64,000 nucleotides of DNA, taken from NCBI GenBank assembly GCA_905221605.1, contig CAJNDS010002470.1:123501-187500 (forward strand), given 5' to 3'. Positions 29,724-41,420 of the stretch are shown in pieces. The position numbers and the translations under genes are program-made. Position 1 is the first letter of the stretch, and every line of letters starts with the position of its first letter. Source of the DNA: Symbiodinium natans. Its lineage: Eukaryota; Sar; Dinophyceae; Suessiales; Symbiodiniaceae. The notes under the pieces were generated by a model. It was given only the letters and a program-made list of their open reading frames with translations, was not told where the DNA came from and did not search any database.

Positions 29724-30514
29724 GCTTTTTTTTGACTTGTGATTTAGGCCCTGGGGTCCAGGGTCTACGTGCAGGTTCTGGGTTTAGGGTTTCGGGTGTT
29801 GGGGTACTGATAAATAGGGTCATAAGTACCTAAAACAAGTTTATAACCACAGTTAGCCTACAGCAGTGTCATCCACAAAGCTGGGTTTAGGGTTTAGGGG
29901 CTAGGCTTTAGGTTTTAGGGTTTAGGGTTTAACGGCTTAGGGTTTACGAGCGAATTGGAGCGTGCTCGTGACGGTCGGCCGACGAAGACGCAGACGCTCC
30001 CATGTTGTTGGGCGTGCAGCCGCTGAGGACTACATCCTTGCCCGGGAAGTGTTGACTAGTGCACAGCTTTAGGGTTATACAACTACTACCTACCTGAAGG
30101 CTCCAATTTTTGGGTTAGTTGTAGGGGATTCGAGTGCGCTACCCAACAATGGTCATGGTCGTTTGGCTTGTTTCTTGTGAATTTTGCCCGTGCTACACCC
30201 CAAAGCTCTAGACCCAAATTTTGAGCCCTAAACCCTACACCCCAAAGCCATAACCCTTAAGGACTTCATGTACAACGCCATAAACCCCTAAGCCCTAAGC
30301 CCTAAACCCCAAAGTCACAACCCCTAGCAGGCTTCATGTATAAAGACTCATGGAGCACCTCCTACACCCTAAACCCTAAACCCTAAACCCTAAACCCTAA
30401 ACCCTAAACCCTAAACCCTAAACCCTAAACCCTAAATCCTAAACCCTAAACCCTAATCCCTAAACCCTAAACCCTAAGCCCTAAACCCTAAACCCTAAAC
30501 CCTAAACCCTAACA
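29724..30514. repeat. spacer ending in a CCCTAAA array
   Basis: Short TTTAGGG block at 29883-29945; unique sequence to 30230 with no recognised gene; then about 20 CCCTAAA units at 30365-30514. Confidence 0.75.
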
Positions 30515-31640
30515 GATAATGCCCCCAGGCACGCCGCGCGTGCGCTTGCGAATCTGCCAATGTGCCACGCGGCTGTTAGGGTTTAGGGTTTCGGGTTTAA
30601 GGTTTGGGGGCCCTAAACCTTCAGCCCTAAGCTCTAAACCCTAAGCCCTAAGCCCTGCGCGCCCGCTGCGGTAGTTTTCAGCCCACTTAGAAGATCTGTA
30701 GACAGCAGCTCCCGATCCGAGCTCCGTGCACACACGCGGTTTGCTCAACACGTGGGGTTGACCGATTCAGGGTTCAGGGGTGAGTTTTTGCAGGGTAACT
30801 TTTTGGGTTTAGGAAGTCGGGGTTAGCATGAACTTCGGCCTCAACGCTCAAGCTTTGAGTCCCAGACTGAACCGCCTTCAGTGCAGATCGGTTTCAGGTT
30901 CAGGGTTTAGGGTTGACTGAAATTATGAAGGTCTGGGGAAAGTCTCAAGGAAAGTTTCAAGGAGTTTCGAGGAAAGTTTCAAGGAGTTTCTTTTCAACTT
31001 TAGTTCGGTGTCCAAAGCAAAGCTGCAGAAGCTAAATATGTTTTGAGGGCTAAGGATAGAGGATTTAGGGTTTATTGAAATTATTGAGGGTTTAGGTCCG
31101 GGGAAGCTTCGAGGAAACTTTCGAGGAGTTTCTCTTATGATTTTGCTTCAGTCAAGTCCAGTTTTCGAGGACCATTTCGAGGAAAGTTTCGAGGAAGTTG
31201 CGAGGAAAGTATTGAAGAGTTTCTTTTGAACTTTCGAATAATTTGAAGTTACAGGGGCTTGAGGGTTTAGGGTTTAGGGTTGGGTTTAGAACTGCAGAAC
31301 CACGAAGATTCTTGAGCAATTCCTGGCTCAGAAGCCGTAGTTTTCTGGGAGGATAGTGTGGGCTCAGTAAGCAGGATGACTTCTTGCACTCAGAAATCCC
31401 CACTTTGTACCCTAGACCCCAAACCCTAAACCCCAAACCCTGAACCCTAAACCCTAAACCCTAGACCCTAGACCCGAAACCCTCAACCCCAAGTCCCCAA
31501 TGCGCCCAGCCTGGGACGAGGCGAGATGAGCAACGCGCACTGTATCGTAGAAGCCGGCGGCGTGCTTTGCTCAGAGCTATACGGGGCGGGGGGGGGGGGG
31601 GCGTTAACAGTTAGGGTTTCCGGTATCTATTCATTCACGT
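30515..31640. other. spacer with repeated GAGGAAAGTTTC words, no recognised gene
   Basis: GAGGAAAGTTTC(A/G)A(G)GAGTTTC recurs at 30950-30990, 31100-31125 and 31165-31230, a degenerate direct repeat. TTTAGGG words lie at 31265-31285 and CCCTAAA at 31410-31480. Confidence 0.55.
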
Positions 31641-31649
31641 ATTTCTTGT

Positions 31650-31669
31650 AGGTATATATATATACATAT

Positions 31670-31712
<43 letters not shown>

Positions 31713-31728
31713 GTGGGGGGGGGGGGTG
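31650..31728. repeat. TA microsatellite next to a G run
   Basis: TATATA/TACATA tract followed by TTGTTGGTGGGGGGGGGGG. Confidence 0.9.
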
Positions 31729-32135
31729 GGCTCCCCTTATACAAGGGACTATCCTCTATTTCGGGCATTCGAGGCTTTAATGCATGTGGGTTTGGCTCTT
31801 GTTTCGCCAGCGTCCATTTTCCTGACGATCTCTGTCTGGGTTGGCCCTAAACCCTAAACCCTAAGCTTAAAGCGTAAACCGTCACCCTTTGCCTAAACCC
31901 GAAAACCTACACTTTGCACACTAAACCCTAAAGCCCCACAGCCGGAAATGCAGCAGAGTCGTGAACACGTGTCTTGCACACAGCGAATCGAAGACAGGGT
32001 TCAGGGTTCAGGGTTTAGGATTTGGGGTTTAGGGTTTAGGGTTCAGGGTTTAGGGTCTACGAAGAGGCTCCGTGCTCCGAAAGAGAGATCTTCAAATGGA
32101 CACTAACTTAGGGAACGGACCCCCGCATCAATCTA

Positions 32136-32266
32136 TGGGTAGTTATATTGGCCCTTACCTTCTTCAAAGGGTTCTGAAATCCAAGCCCCTTGGGTTTTAC
32201 AGGCTTTATAAGGCACATAAGGGGTCTCCCTTTCAAGGACCCTGATTAGGGGACCATGCATAGCAA
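32136..32266. mobile_element. MITE-like element, family E
   Basis: TGGGTAGTTATATTGGCCCTTACCTTC at the left; AGGACCCTGATTAGGGGACCATGCATAGC at the right. Same order of blocks as the copy at 7668. Confidence 0.65.
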
Positions 32267-32459
32267 GCCGAAGACTACGAAGTGACCGGAGGTTCCGCCG
32301 TTGGTACATCTCTTGGCGGTCGAAAACTATGGCTGCCGTGCACAGGCACGTGGGGCGGCGATGTTTGGCCGGTGCAGTGGGGATTTCACACACTAGGGCC
32401 CTCAGGGCTTATATGCCTCAACGCTCTGCTCTGATTTATGGGTGCTGGAACATACCCGA

Positions 32460-32895
32460 AATCCGAAACCCGAAGCCCGAAACCCGAAACCCTAAACCCT
32501 AAACCCTAAACCCTAAACCCTAGACCCTAAACCCCCTACCCCCTAAAACCCTAACCCTAAACCCTAAAACCCTAAACCCTAAACACTAAACCCTAAAACC
32601 CTAGAACCCTAAACCCCAAACCCTAAAACCCAAAACCTTCGGGATGGTGAGAGTTTAGCGTCCGGAATACCCAAAAGGCCCCCAAGGGTGCCAAGTTTAT
32701 ACAGGAACCTCAAGTGGCCACGGGCCTAGAGCACCTTCAAGTAGGACTTTGCCCTAAGCCCGAAACATTAGAGTTTCGGGTTTAGGGTTTAGGAGAACTC
32801 CCTGGCCCTAAGCCCGCTTTAGGGCTTAGGGTTTTGGGGTTTAGGGTTTAGGGTTTAGGGTTTAGGGTTTAGGGTTTAGGGTTTAGGGTAGAACC
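32460..32895. repeat. CCCTAAA field followed by a TTTAGGG array
   Basis: CCCGAAA/CCCTAAA/CCCTAAAA units at 32460-32635 and about nine TTTAGGG units at 32835-32890, in opposite orientation. Confidence 0.85.
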
Positions 32896-33755
32896 CTCAA
32901 CCCTAAACTTCCTGGGGCCATCCTGGCCTCGTTCGTCTGAGGGTCCTCTGTGCCGAGTCCCTGCAACCCCGGCCCTTGGGAGGATCTAGGAAGTAGATCT
33001 CCCCTTAGGGGCGTTTTGGGGTTTAGGGCTTAGGGCTTGGGGTTTAGGGTTTGGGGTTTAGGGTTTCGGGTTTGGGGTTTAGGGTTCTGGGATGCAGGGT
33101 TGGGGCCCCATGTTGGCATGGTACGAAGTTGGTGGTTCTGCTTTCTAAATCCTCCCAGGGGGCCCGCGCATGGTGCGACCCCTTATCTTTAGGTAAGCAG
33201 GACTGTGCCTGACCACAGTTATAGTTACATCATGTAGATTACCGACCCTTAACCCTGAACCCAAAGCCCGAACCCAGAACCCTAAACCCCAAACCTCGAA
33301 CCCTCCAGTCCCTGCAGGCCGCACGCGCTGTCGGCAACCTTTGCGTTGCAAGTCAGGATGGGATGGAGGTTTGTTGTTTAATGTTCCGGGATTGGGTTCT
33401 AAGCCCATGACAAAGTAGTAGGATATAGCCCCTTCTAAGTGTAGGGCAGAAGCCCCAAGAATAGAAGGAACATGAACCCAAAACCAAAACCCAAAACCCC
33501 CTGACCGCCCCCGGTTTATTGCTGGGATTGAGGCTGAGGGGTGGAGGGGTTCAGGGTTTAGGGGTTTGGCTCCCCAGTTAGGGCCTGCATTGCTGAAGAC
33601 CCCACGGATGATTGGGTTCAGGGCTTAGGGAAGTGCAGGGCTGAGGGTGTAAGACATGCCTCCTTTTTGGGAAGGTTAAGCTCGGCTAAACCCAAAACCC
33701 TTAATCCCCATGTTCCGAGGAGTCCAAGTGTGCAGCTTAAAGGATTTGGCTTCGT
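32896..33755. other. spacer without recognised gene
   Basis: TTTAGGG words at 33010-33090; otherwise mixed sequence in which no frame has protein-like continuity. Confidence 0.45.
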
Positions 33756-33846
33756 TGAAGGTTCATGGGTACTTGAAGATGTTTACCGCCCTAAATAAGA
33801 CTATAGCCGTAGGTGCCCTGCTGATAACCCTACTCAGAAGTACCCT
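33756..33846. mobile_element. MITE-like element, family B, diverged
   Basis: TGAAGGTTCATGGGTACTTGAAG at the left; the right part has CCCTACTCAGAAGTACCC but the outer end is lost. Confidence 0.5.
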
Positions 33847-33936
33847 GACCCCTAAACCCTAAACCGTAAAACCTGCATCCTTCAAGTCGGTTACCATTTT
33901 GTCAAGACTGGGTGCCGCCACTTCGCAGCTACGTAG

Positions 33937-34206
33937 TCCATCGACTGGGCGATCCAGGCGGTCCACAATGATGGCCTACAGTGCGTCTCTGCCCGACGTG
34001 AGGTGAAGTTCAAGGAGCTGGCCTTGTGCGGTGCAAAGTCCTCGAGTTCCATTTCAACTACGCCGCCCAGCATGCACAAGCATGCCCAAAAGCACGTAGA
34101 CGTTCAAGATCCCACGTCATTCCGGGGCAAGGGCGCTGCAGAGGGCGCTGCCGTGTGGAGATGTTTGAATTACGGTCCACGATGGAAGGTGACGTCGTAC
34201 CCCTGA
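33937..34206 (+). CDS. open stretch, unknown protein, frame uncertain
   Basis: From a TAG before 33937 the frame reads SIDWAIQAVHNDGLQCVSAR and stays open to TGA at 34204-34206, about 89 codons. A second plus frame is also open over much of it. The sequence is free of telomere-like words. No family recognised; could be one or two exons of an unknown gene. Confidence 0.3.
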   Translation, partial: SIDWAIQAVHNDGLQCVSARREVKFKELALCGAKSSSSISTTPPSMHKHAQKHVDVQDPTSFRGKGAAEGAAVWRCLNYGPRWKVTSYP

Positions 34207-34224
34207 GACCCAAAACCCTAAAAC

Positions 34225-34760
34225 CCCAAAGCCCTAAAGCCCTAAAGCCCTAAACCCTTAACCCCAAACTCCAAACCCAAAGCCCTAAACCCTAAACCCT
34301 AAGCCCTTAACCCTAAACCCCAAACCCTAGGCCTAAACTCTAAACCCTTCAGTTCCTCTTGCAGGAGGCGGCAAAGCACGCAATGCGGGTTGGATTCCTG
34401 GAGGGAGACGCGGGATCCGGGTGCTTGGCAAATTCGACTCTAAGACCTAAGCCCTCCTTTGAAGGATTCAGGGTTTAGGGTTTAGGGTTTAGGGTTTAGG
34501 GTTTAGGGTTTAGGGTTTAGAATTTAGGGTTTCGGGTACACTTGAAGGCTCCTGGTTGCTTGTAAGTAGGGTTACAAGTGCCCTCAAACGACTTTAAGCC
34601 CGAAACCCAACGCACGCGTCTTCTTGCTGCTGCGCCTCTGGGTCAGCAGGCTTTTACGCTTAAAGTTTCGCAAGGGTTCAGGGCAGGGTTTAACTAGGGT
34701 TCAGGATTCAGGGTTTAGGGTTTAGGGTTTAGGGTTTAGGGTTTAGAGTTCAGGGTTGGG
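34225..34760. repeat. CCCTAAA words and TTTAGGG arrays
   Basis: CCCTAAA/CCCTAAG at 34225-34345; TTTAGGG at 34467-34540; a family B-like fragment (ACTTGAAGGCTCCTGGTTGCTTGTAAGTAGGG) at 34549-34590; TTTAGGG at 34695-34755. Confidence 0.8.
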
Positions 34761-34874
34761 ACTTAAGGGGCTGTTGGGCGCACTTGGACCAGAAGGCATG
34801 TCCACAGTCGATTCCGAAGGCCTAGAGCCCTCAAGTCTTGGGACCCGAACCCTGGGTCCCTTTGGGGGACGGTC

Positions 34875-35002
34875 TTCTTGATAGGTGTATATCTATGTAT
34901 ATTATATACACACATGTATAAATGTGCATATACAAATATATATATATATATAATATACATGTATATGTATGTGTGTATGTATATATATATATATATGTGT
35001 AT
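34875..35002. repeat. TA-rich microsatellite
   Basis: ATGTATA and TATATA words interleaved. Tyr/Ile/Thr-rich translations on the minus strand are artefacts. Confidence 0.85.
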
Positions 35003-35039
35003 AGAATTAGGAGCTCCCAAACAAGCCCGAAGTTTAGAG

Positions 35040-35118
35040 CACACACTTGGCTGAGGCTGGCGTCGTACGCCCCCTGCTTGCGGCGCTTCTGACAGAGGAG
35101 TTGGACGCCCAGTTGAGG
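35040..35118 (+). CDS. possible exon, unknown protein
   Basis: Open stretch reading LAEAGVVRPLLAALLTEELD, then QLR before TTCAGGGT repeat sequence. Protein-like and helical in character. No clean AG|G acceptor at its left, so the boundary is uncertain. Confidence 0.3.
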
Positions 35119-35518
35119 GTTCAGGGTCTTGGGTTAAGGGTGTTTCGGGGTTTCAGGGGGTTGTGCTTCAACCCTAAACCCGTACCCTACATGGATTTAG
35201 AAGCTTTTAGAAGTTGTAGGCTTGGGGAAACATGGAGATCCCGATCCCAAAAGCCCCGAAATGCCGCTTAGGGTTTAGGGCAGGGTTCAGCATCTCAAGT
35301 CCACGCAGTCACTCGTTTGTCAAGCGAAGGAGGTCGCACAACGTTACATAAATTGTAAAGGCTCAGGGTTTAGGGTTTAGGGTTTGGGGTTCAGTATCCC
35401 GCCCTCTCTCTGGGTTTTTGGGGGGCTTCGGGCCGTTTGGGGTGTGCTTTTCCGGGCCATTTGGGGTGTGCTTTTGGGGCTTGTCGAGGTGAATGCTTGA
35501 GTTTTTGTCTGCGGTGTT

Positions 35519-35596
35519 ACCCCTTATACTAACAGTCTTTAGTTGGGATTATAGTACCCCCGCTTATAATATAATCCCTATTAAGGATAAGGGGAA
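35519..35596. mobile_element. MITE-like element, family I
   Basis: ACCCCTTATACTAACAGTC at the left, CTATTAAGGATAAGGGGAAT at the right, with GGGATTATAGTACCCCC inside. Copies at 25806 (inverted) and 53740. Confidence 0.7.
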
Positions 35597-35724
35597 TCTC
35601 AAAACTTGAAACCCTGAACGAGAACTACTACATGAGTATCTGTGTTTCAATACTGGACAACGATCTCATCGCGCTTACTGTAAACGGGGGGGGGGGGAGC
35701 GATTCCCAATTAAAACGACTAAGC

Positions 35725-35858
35725 TCTAAACCCCAAACCCCAAACCCCAAACCCCAAACCCCAAACCCCAAACCCCAAACCCCAAACCCCAAACCCCAAA
35801 CCCCAAACCCCAAACCCCAAACCCCAAACCCCAAACCCCAAACCCCAAACCCCAAACC
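35725..35858. repeat. pure CCCCAAA array
   Basis: About 18 uninterrupted CCCCAAA units. The PNPKPQT and GVWGLGF translations of both strands come only from this repeat. Confidence 0.95.
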
Positions 35859-35964
35859 GCATCGGGACTTCCAAGACCTTTCGGGGCGCGGCGAAGGCTT
35901 TTAAGGGATCTTTCCGGAGCCTTTTGTGGGAGACTGGGAGCCATAGGGTGCGGTGTCAGCTCGT

Positions 35965-36030
35965 TTAGGGTTTAGGGTTTGGGGTTTGGGGTTTAGGGTT
36001 TAGGGTTTAGGGTTTAGGGTGTAGGGCTTA
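35965..36030. repeat. TTTAGGG/TTTGGGG array
   Basis: About nine units, opposite in orientation to the CCCCAAA array before it. Confidence 0.9.
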
Positions 36031-36119
36031 GGGCTAGCCTGCACAATGTATGTTAGCAAGCACAGGGCGTTCAAGTCGGTCGAACTTTTCAAGCTGCTTT
36101 CTTGGCCTTGGAGAAAGCC

Positions 36120-36121
36120 CG

Positions 36122-36153
<32 letters not shown>
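36120..36153. repeat. poly-C tract
   Basis: C run of about 33 bases. The 36154-36630 interval after it shows no recognised gene. Confidence 0.95.
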
Positions 36154-36156
<3 letters not shown>

Positions 36157-36634
36157 TTTTGGATGCCTTGGGGCCTTCCGGGGCTTTGCGTTCAACGGGG
36201 AGCTCGGCCTTTCCGCGCCGGATGGTTTTGGACAAACAACCCTGTTTGCACGGAAACGTTTCAAGTGTATAGTGTACTACTGTGTCAGCCATCAAAGCAC
36301 AGGTTCCATGTGAAGCACGTACAGATCCTATTTATTTTATCTTCGGGTTTCGGGTTTAGGGGTAGTGGGGTCAGGTCTTCATCCCTGTCATCCTAGCCCC
36401 TGAGACCCTGGACAGAAACGCGCAAATCCTAGAAGCCCTGAAGCACTGAAGCCCCACGAAGCCCCAAGCCGCCGGACATTTCAAATCTTGAAAGCCGTGA
36501 AGCCATTGAAGCCCAAAGCCCTAAAGCCTAACACCTCAACCCTCAACCCCAAAGGCCCTACTACGTTACAGCTTGCACTTTGATCCGTTTCCCAGTCCGG
36601 CTCTGAATGGCATCAACCTGGCCGTTGAGGCAGT

Positions 36635-36884
36635 AAACCCTAAACCCTAAAACCTCAACCCTAAACCCTAAACCCTAAACCCTAAACCCTAAACCCTAAA
36701 CCCTAAACCCTAAACCCTAAACCCTAAACCCTAAACCCTAAACCCTAAACCCTAAACCCTAAACCCTAAACCCTAAACCCTAAACCCTAAACCCTAAACC
36801 CCCTGAACCCTGAACCCTGAACCCTGAACCCTGAACCCTAAACCCTAAACCCTAAACCCTGAACCCTAAACCCTAAACCCTAAA
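36635..36884. repeat. CCCTAAA array with CCCTGAA block
   Basis: About 20 CCCTAAA units, five CCCTGAA units near 36803-36835, then CCCTAAA again, up to the foldback element. Confidence 0.95.
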
Positions 36885-37735
36885 GTTATGACATTTTTGG
36901 ACAACCAAACCTTGTAAATCAAGGATTATTTATTTTTAGGGTTTAAGTATGGTTTCAAGTACACTTGCAAAGTACAAGTACAGTTTGCAGTACGTTTTCA
37001 AAGTACACTACCGCATACAATTCTGAGCACATTTTGCAAGGGAAAATACAAATTTCAGGTACGATTCCAAGCACGGTTCCAAGTACGATTCCAAGTACGA
37101 TTTCAATCGTACTTGGAATCGTACTTGGAATCCTACCTGAAATCGTACTTTTGCAAGGGAAAGTACAATTTCAGGTACGATTCCAAGTGCGAGTCCAAGT
37201 ACGATTCCAAGTACGATTCCAAGTAGTGGAATCGTACTTGGAATCGTACCTGAAATCGTACTTTTGCAAGGGAAAGTACAAATTTCAGGTACGGTTCCAA
37301 GTACGGTTCCAAGTACGATTCCAAGTACGATTTCAATCGTACTTGGAATCGTACTTGGAATCCTACCTGAATCGTACTTTTGCAAGGGAAAGTACAATTT
37401 CAGGTACGATTCCAAGTGCGAGTCCAAGTAGGATTCCAAGTACGATTCCAAGTACTGGAATCGTACTTGGAATCGTACCTGAAATCGTACTTCTGCAAGG
37501 GAAAGTACACTTTCAGGTACAATTCCAAGTACGATTCCAAGTACGATTCCGGTTACGGTTCCAGCACGGTCTCCGAACCAGATCGTATGAAAATGTAGTT
37601 GCAGTTGGCATCATATCCGGAACCCTACTTCAAGATCGTATATGAAACTGTAATTGTACTTTGGGATCGTATCCCGAACCCTAAAAAACAAATACTTTCA
37701 GACGATACAAGGATTGCTTGCAAAAATGTCATAAC
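36885..37735. mobile_element. 851-bp foldback element with 12-bp satellite arms
   Basis: Perfect 15-bp terminal inverted repeats, GTTATGACATTTTTG (36885-36899) and CAAAAATGTCATAAC (37721-37735). Imperfect pairing continues inward for about 75 bp, including CCTTGTA and ATTT(A/G)TTTTTAGGGTT. The interior is built of 12-bp units AAGTACGATTCC in alternating orientation around TTTTGCAAGGGAAAGTACA spacers, giving nested hairpins. Because 12 is a multiple of 3, both strands stay open (VRFQ repeats on plus, LESY on minus); these frames are not genes. CCCTAAA repeats adjoin both ends. Confidence 0.8.
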
Positions 37736-37960
37736 CCTAAACCCTAAACCCTAAACCCTAAACCCGAAACCCCAACCTAAACCCTAAACCCTAAACGGTC
37801 CTTCTTGGGGCTTCAGAGGTTGGAGGGCTTCTTGGACTTGGGCTGCAGGGGTTTCGGGTTTTATGGTTTAGGGTTGCGTGTTTGGATCTCCCCTGTTTTC
37901 TCATAGGGTTTAGGGTTTAGTTTAGTGTTTAGGGTTTAGGGTTTAGGGTTTAGGGGAACC
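37736..37960. repeat. CCCTAAA and TTTAGGG arrays
   Basis: CCCTAAA at 37736-37796 next to the foldback element; TTTAGGG at 37905-37955. Confidence 0.9.
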
Positions 37961-38243
37961 TAGGTATTTGCTGGGCTGGGGGTGGTTGAGTGGGTTTGAG
38001 GTCTCGGGAGTAGAGTTTGGCGTAAGGGCTTGCGGGTGTAGGGCTCGCGGGTGAAAGGTGCAGGGATGGAGGGGGTCTTGTTGTGGCTTGGGGAGGTTTA
38101 AGTGAGGGAAGGGGTATTTTGTTGTGGCTTGGGGAGTTTTCAAGAAGGGAAGTATAGGGGTAGCTCAGTCCCTAAACGCCTGTTTCCCCAGGCACTAGAC
38201 GCATGTAAAACCCCAAGCCCTATAGTAAACCGTGTTGGTGCAG

Positions 38244-38367
38244 GGCGGCTTGTGGCTGGAGACGTTGGGTCCTTCCGAACGACTGCTTCATGTGCCTTGA
38301 GCCAGGCCGCCCTGGCGTTGGCAAACTTCAGCAACGCCGATGCCATCTGGCTTCAGTTCGCAGTTGT
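38244..38367 (+). CDS. possible exon, unknown protein
   Basis: After TGCAG|G the frame reads RLVAGDVGSFRTTASCALSQ and continues AALALANFSNADAIWLQF before a G run. Alanine-rich and protein-like, free of telomere words. Not a PPR motif; no neighbouring exon identified. The opposite strand is also open. Confidence 0.35.
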
Positions 38368-38633
38368 GTTTAGGGGTGTGGGGGGGGGGGGGGGGTTGTT
38401 TGGGGCTTGCGGTCGTTTACCTGGGACTCCGAAACCTGCAAAGTGGTGATTAGGTTATAACCCCCCCCAATCTAGGTCACAACCCCCGAGTAGTAGGTAC
38501 ATGGAGCCCCGGGTAGGGGTGTTAGGGGGGTCAGGCGTTTATGGTGTAGGAGTTTGGGGTTGCAGCTTGCGGTCGATTAGGCAGTTTTACTTTACCGGGT
38601 GGAGCATCGGCTCGATGGCAGCAGTCCCTACAT

Positions 38634-38735
38634 GGGGGGTTTACGCAAATAGGGGTGCCATCTTGGGGTCGTTATTACAAGGGATCCTACTATTTGGGGG
38701 TCGATATTCCGGGTCCCTGAATATCGTAAGCCCCC
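38634..38735. mobile_element. MITE-like element, family G
   Basis: GGGGGGTTTACGCAAATAGG at the left; ATATCGTAAGCCCCC at the right. Internal GGGATCCTACTATTTGGGGGTC is shared with the copy at 54916. Confidence 0.65.
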
Positions 38736-38911
38736 GTATAGTACGGCAACAACCTACAAGACAGGGCCGCCTAGAAGGGGCCCTAGTTTAGAGAACCACC
38801 CAGGCCGGGGTCTAAGTGAAAGCTGAGACAGATCGAACCACCGAGCTGCGCAGGCAGGCTGTGAAAGGCTCAAATCTTTCTCAACAGCTCATGAGCTTCT
38901 TTGACGATCCT

Positions 38912-39011
38912 TAAAGGTTCATGGGTGCTTCGAAGTATGGCTACAAGTGCCCGAAGTAAAGCTTATAAACAAAACATAGTAACCCTACTTGTAGCCCTAC
39001 TTGTAAGTACC
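38912..39011. mobile_element. MITE-like element, family B
   Basis: TAAAGGTTCATGGGTGCTTCGAAGTA at the left; CCCTACTTGTAGCCCTACTTGTAAGTACCC at the right, outer end replaced by CCCTAAA-like sequence. Confidence 0.55.
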
Positions 39012-39099
39012 CTAAACCCCTAGAGAACTGCCCCAAATCTTAACCCCTTCGACTCAGTGCACCTGAAGCCCACTTCCTCTTAGAAGGACCCCAAGCCCT

Positions 39100-39345
39100 A
39101 AACCCTAAACCCTAAATCCTAAACCCTAAACCCTAAACCCCAAACCCTAAGCTCTTCAGAACTTCTCGGGCTCCAGGCAGACTGCACCGAGGCAGTCCTT
39201 CAGCGACTCGGCCACCGGAAGCCCTAAACCCTAACCCTAAACCCCAAACCCCAAACCCCAAACCCCAAACCCCAAACCCTAAACCCTAAACCCTAAACCC
39301 TAAACCCTGAAGCCTGAAGCCTGAAGCCTGAAGCCTGAAGTCCAG
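39100..39345. repeat. CCCTAAA, CCCCAAA and GCCTGAA arrays
   Basis: CCCTAAA at 39100-39150; CCCCAAA and CCCTAAA at 39225-39310; five GCCTGAA units at 39311-39340. Confidence 0.9.
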
Positions 39346-40690
39346 ACCCCCGGACCCTGAAGCCTCCAGGAATGGTCTCAAGAAACAGGTTTTGGCATCT
39401 TCGAGTGAAGGGTTTTTGGTTTCGGGGCATCAGGATGTGGCGTTGCTTCAAGGCTGTTGTACTTCGCGGTGTCGGGCTGGGTGGGGCTGGGTGGGGATGG
39501 GTGGGGATGGGACGAGTGAATACGGAGTGAGCCGAAAGGGTTTAGGTCCCCGTCTAAGCCCCCTTAAAGCCAAAAGGGCAACCTTTTCATTCCATGGCTA
39601 CTCTTGGGTCTAGATAGTTTTTGCTTTCAGAACAAACACGGCTACAGGGGCCTGTTTTCTTTCTTTCAACCCCCCCCCCCTCCGCCCCAAGGCAAGATGT
39701 TTGAGAACCCGAAAACCCTCAACCTGAAAACCTACAACCCCCCCCCCCCCAAAAAAAAAAAAAACAACCACACACACACACAAACAAAAAAACAAAAAGG
39801 AGATACGATTTCTGTCCCCAAGACCTAAACCCTAAACCCAAAGCCCGAAGCCCTAAGCCCTAAACCCTAAGCCCTAAACCCCAAACCCCAAACGCCAAAC
39901 CCCAAACCCTAAACCCTAAACCCTGAGACCTAAACCCTAAGCCCTAAACCAAAAGAAGACGAAGAAGACGATCTCTGTCCCTCAGGAGTGCTGTGGCGAT
40001 TCCGGGTCTGCAGCGCCTGGCGCTGAACGAGGCCGGGCCCCAAGATCTGGGGGCTTCTTTGGGGGATTGAGAAGGCCCTAGGCCCTAAACCCTAAACCCT
40101 AAACCCCAAACCCCAAACCCAAACCCGAATCCCTTTGGGGTTTAGGGTTAGGGGATGGTAGAAGAGCGCAGGGGAAGCTCCAAAGTTAGGGCTTTGCAAT
40201 TTCGATGCTGTCTGGAGGTTTTGGGTTTAGGCGTTTGTGCGAGAGGGGTTGGGGCACGCGGGCCGCAGCTGATCTAGAGGGTTTAGGGTTTAGGGTTTAG
40301 GGCTTGGGGTTTGGGATTTAGGGTTTAGGGAAGTTTAGGGTTTAGGGAAAGCAGCACTGGACCCAGAATGGCCCCGAAGAACCACTCACGGGAATCCCCT
40401 TTGGCCGTTGGGCGGACTCCCTGCCCCCGACCTAACATATCCTAATCCATACAATTTCAAGATTCACAAGACCTTTGTCAGAAAGAACTGAAAGAAGCCG
40501 ATTATGAGAGTATACCCTAAACTAAAAAAACCTTAAGCCCTGAACACGAAAACCGAAAGCTAAGAACCAAATGAGTGCAGATGTGCGGTAATAAAGACGC
40601 TACTTCACACACGTTTGTAATCTGTGAGAGACATGTGCTTTGGATGCCTTGAAGAGGGGCTTCAGACACACCCCCTACATCTAAGGGTTT
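39346..40690. repeat. mixed spacers, homopolymers and telomere-like words
   Basis: GGGTGGGGATG repeats at 39477-39510; C run plus A run and CACACA at 39738-39785; CCCTAAA/CCCCAAA at 39825-39950 and 40085-40130; TTTAGGG at 40280-40350. No gene recognised. Confidence 0.6.
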
Positions 40691-41420
40691 AGGGTTTAGG
40701 GTTTAAGGTTTAGGGTTGTTTAGGGTTTAGGTATAAGGGTTTATCAGCGTTCGCCCCCCCCCCCCCCCCCAATTAAGGGCCCAAATGAAGGGACCACAAG
40801 ACTACAGTCGTTCTCTTGACCCTACTTGAGCAGATAAAATCCCCCAAAGTGCGGAAACGATCGTCTGTAATTACTCATCTCAGAAGTGGTTCAAGGTTTA
40901 GGGTTTGGGGGTTTAGGGTTCAGGTGTTTAGGGTCTAGGGTTTAGGGTTTAGGTGGCTCCTGAGACTTCCCAGGAAGCCACTCTCCGCGCTACCTGGTGC
41001 AGCAGTCCGGTTCAGGGTTTAGAACTTAGCCTTAAGACGTTTAGGGTTTAGGGTCTTGGGTTAGGGTTTAGGGGTATAGGGTTATACGGTTTAGGGGTTA
41101 TAGGGTTATCGGGTTATCAGGTTATCGGGTTTAGGGTTTAGGGTTTAAGGTACCCCAGCACACCCGAAACCTGCAAAAGTTGCCTTGGAACCTCAGATCA
41201 TCTCTCTATCCGATCTTGGTATTTGGGGTCTGGGGTCTAGGGTTTAGGGTTATAGGGTTTAGGGTTATAGGGTTATAGGGTTTAGGGTTTAGGGTTTAGA
41301 GTTGAGGGTTTAGGGTTTTATCGGTTCATGCGCTCAGGGTTATGGTTAATGATGGCCGCCTTTTACAAGCAACCTCAAATCTCAGCGTTGAGGGTTGAGG
41401 GTTTAGGGGGCTTGAATAGT
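40691..41420. repeat. TTTAGGG arrays with GGGTTATA variants
   Basis: TTTAGGG at 40685-40740, 40895-40955, 41035-41150 and 41230-41320, partly converted to GGGTTATA/GGGTTATC words. A C run lies at 40755. Confidence 0.85.

Noticed and set aside
36965-37645. 226-codon plus frame and overlapping 147-codon minus frame
   Set aside because: Both come from a 12-bp repeat, which keeps frames open on both strands (VRFQ and LESY repeats).
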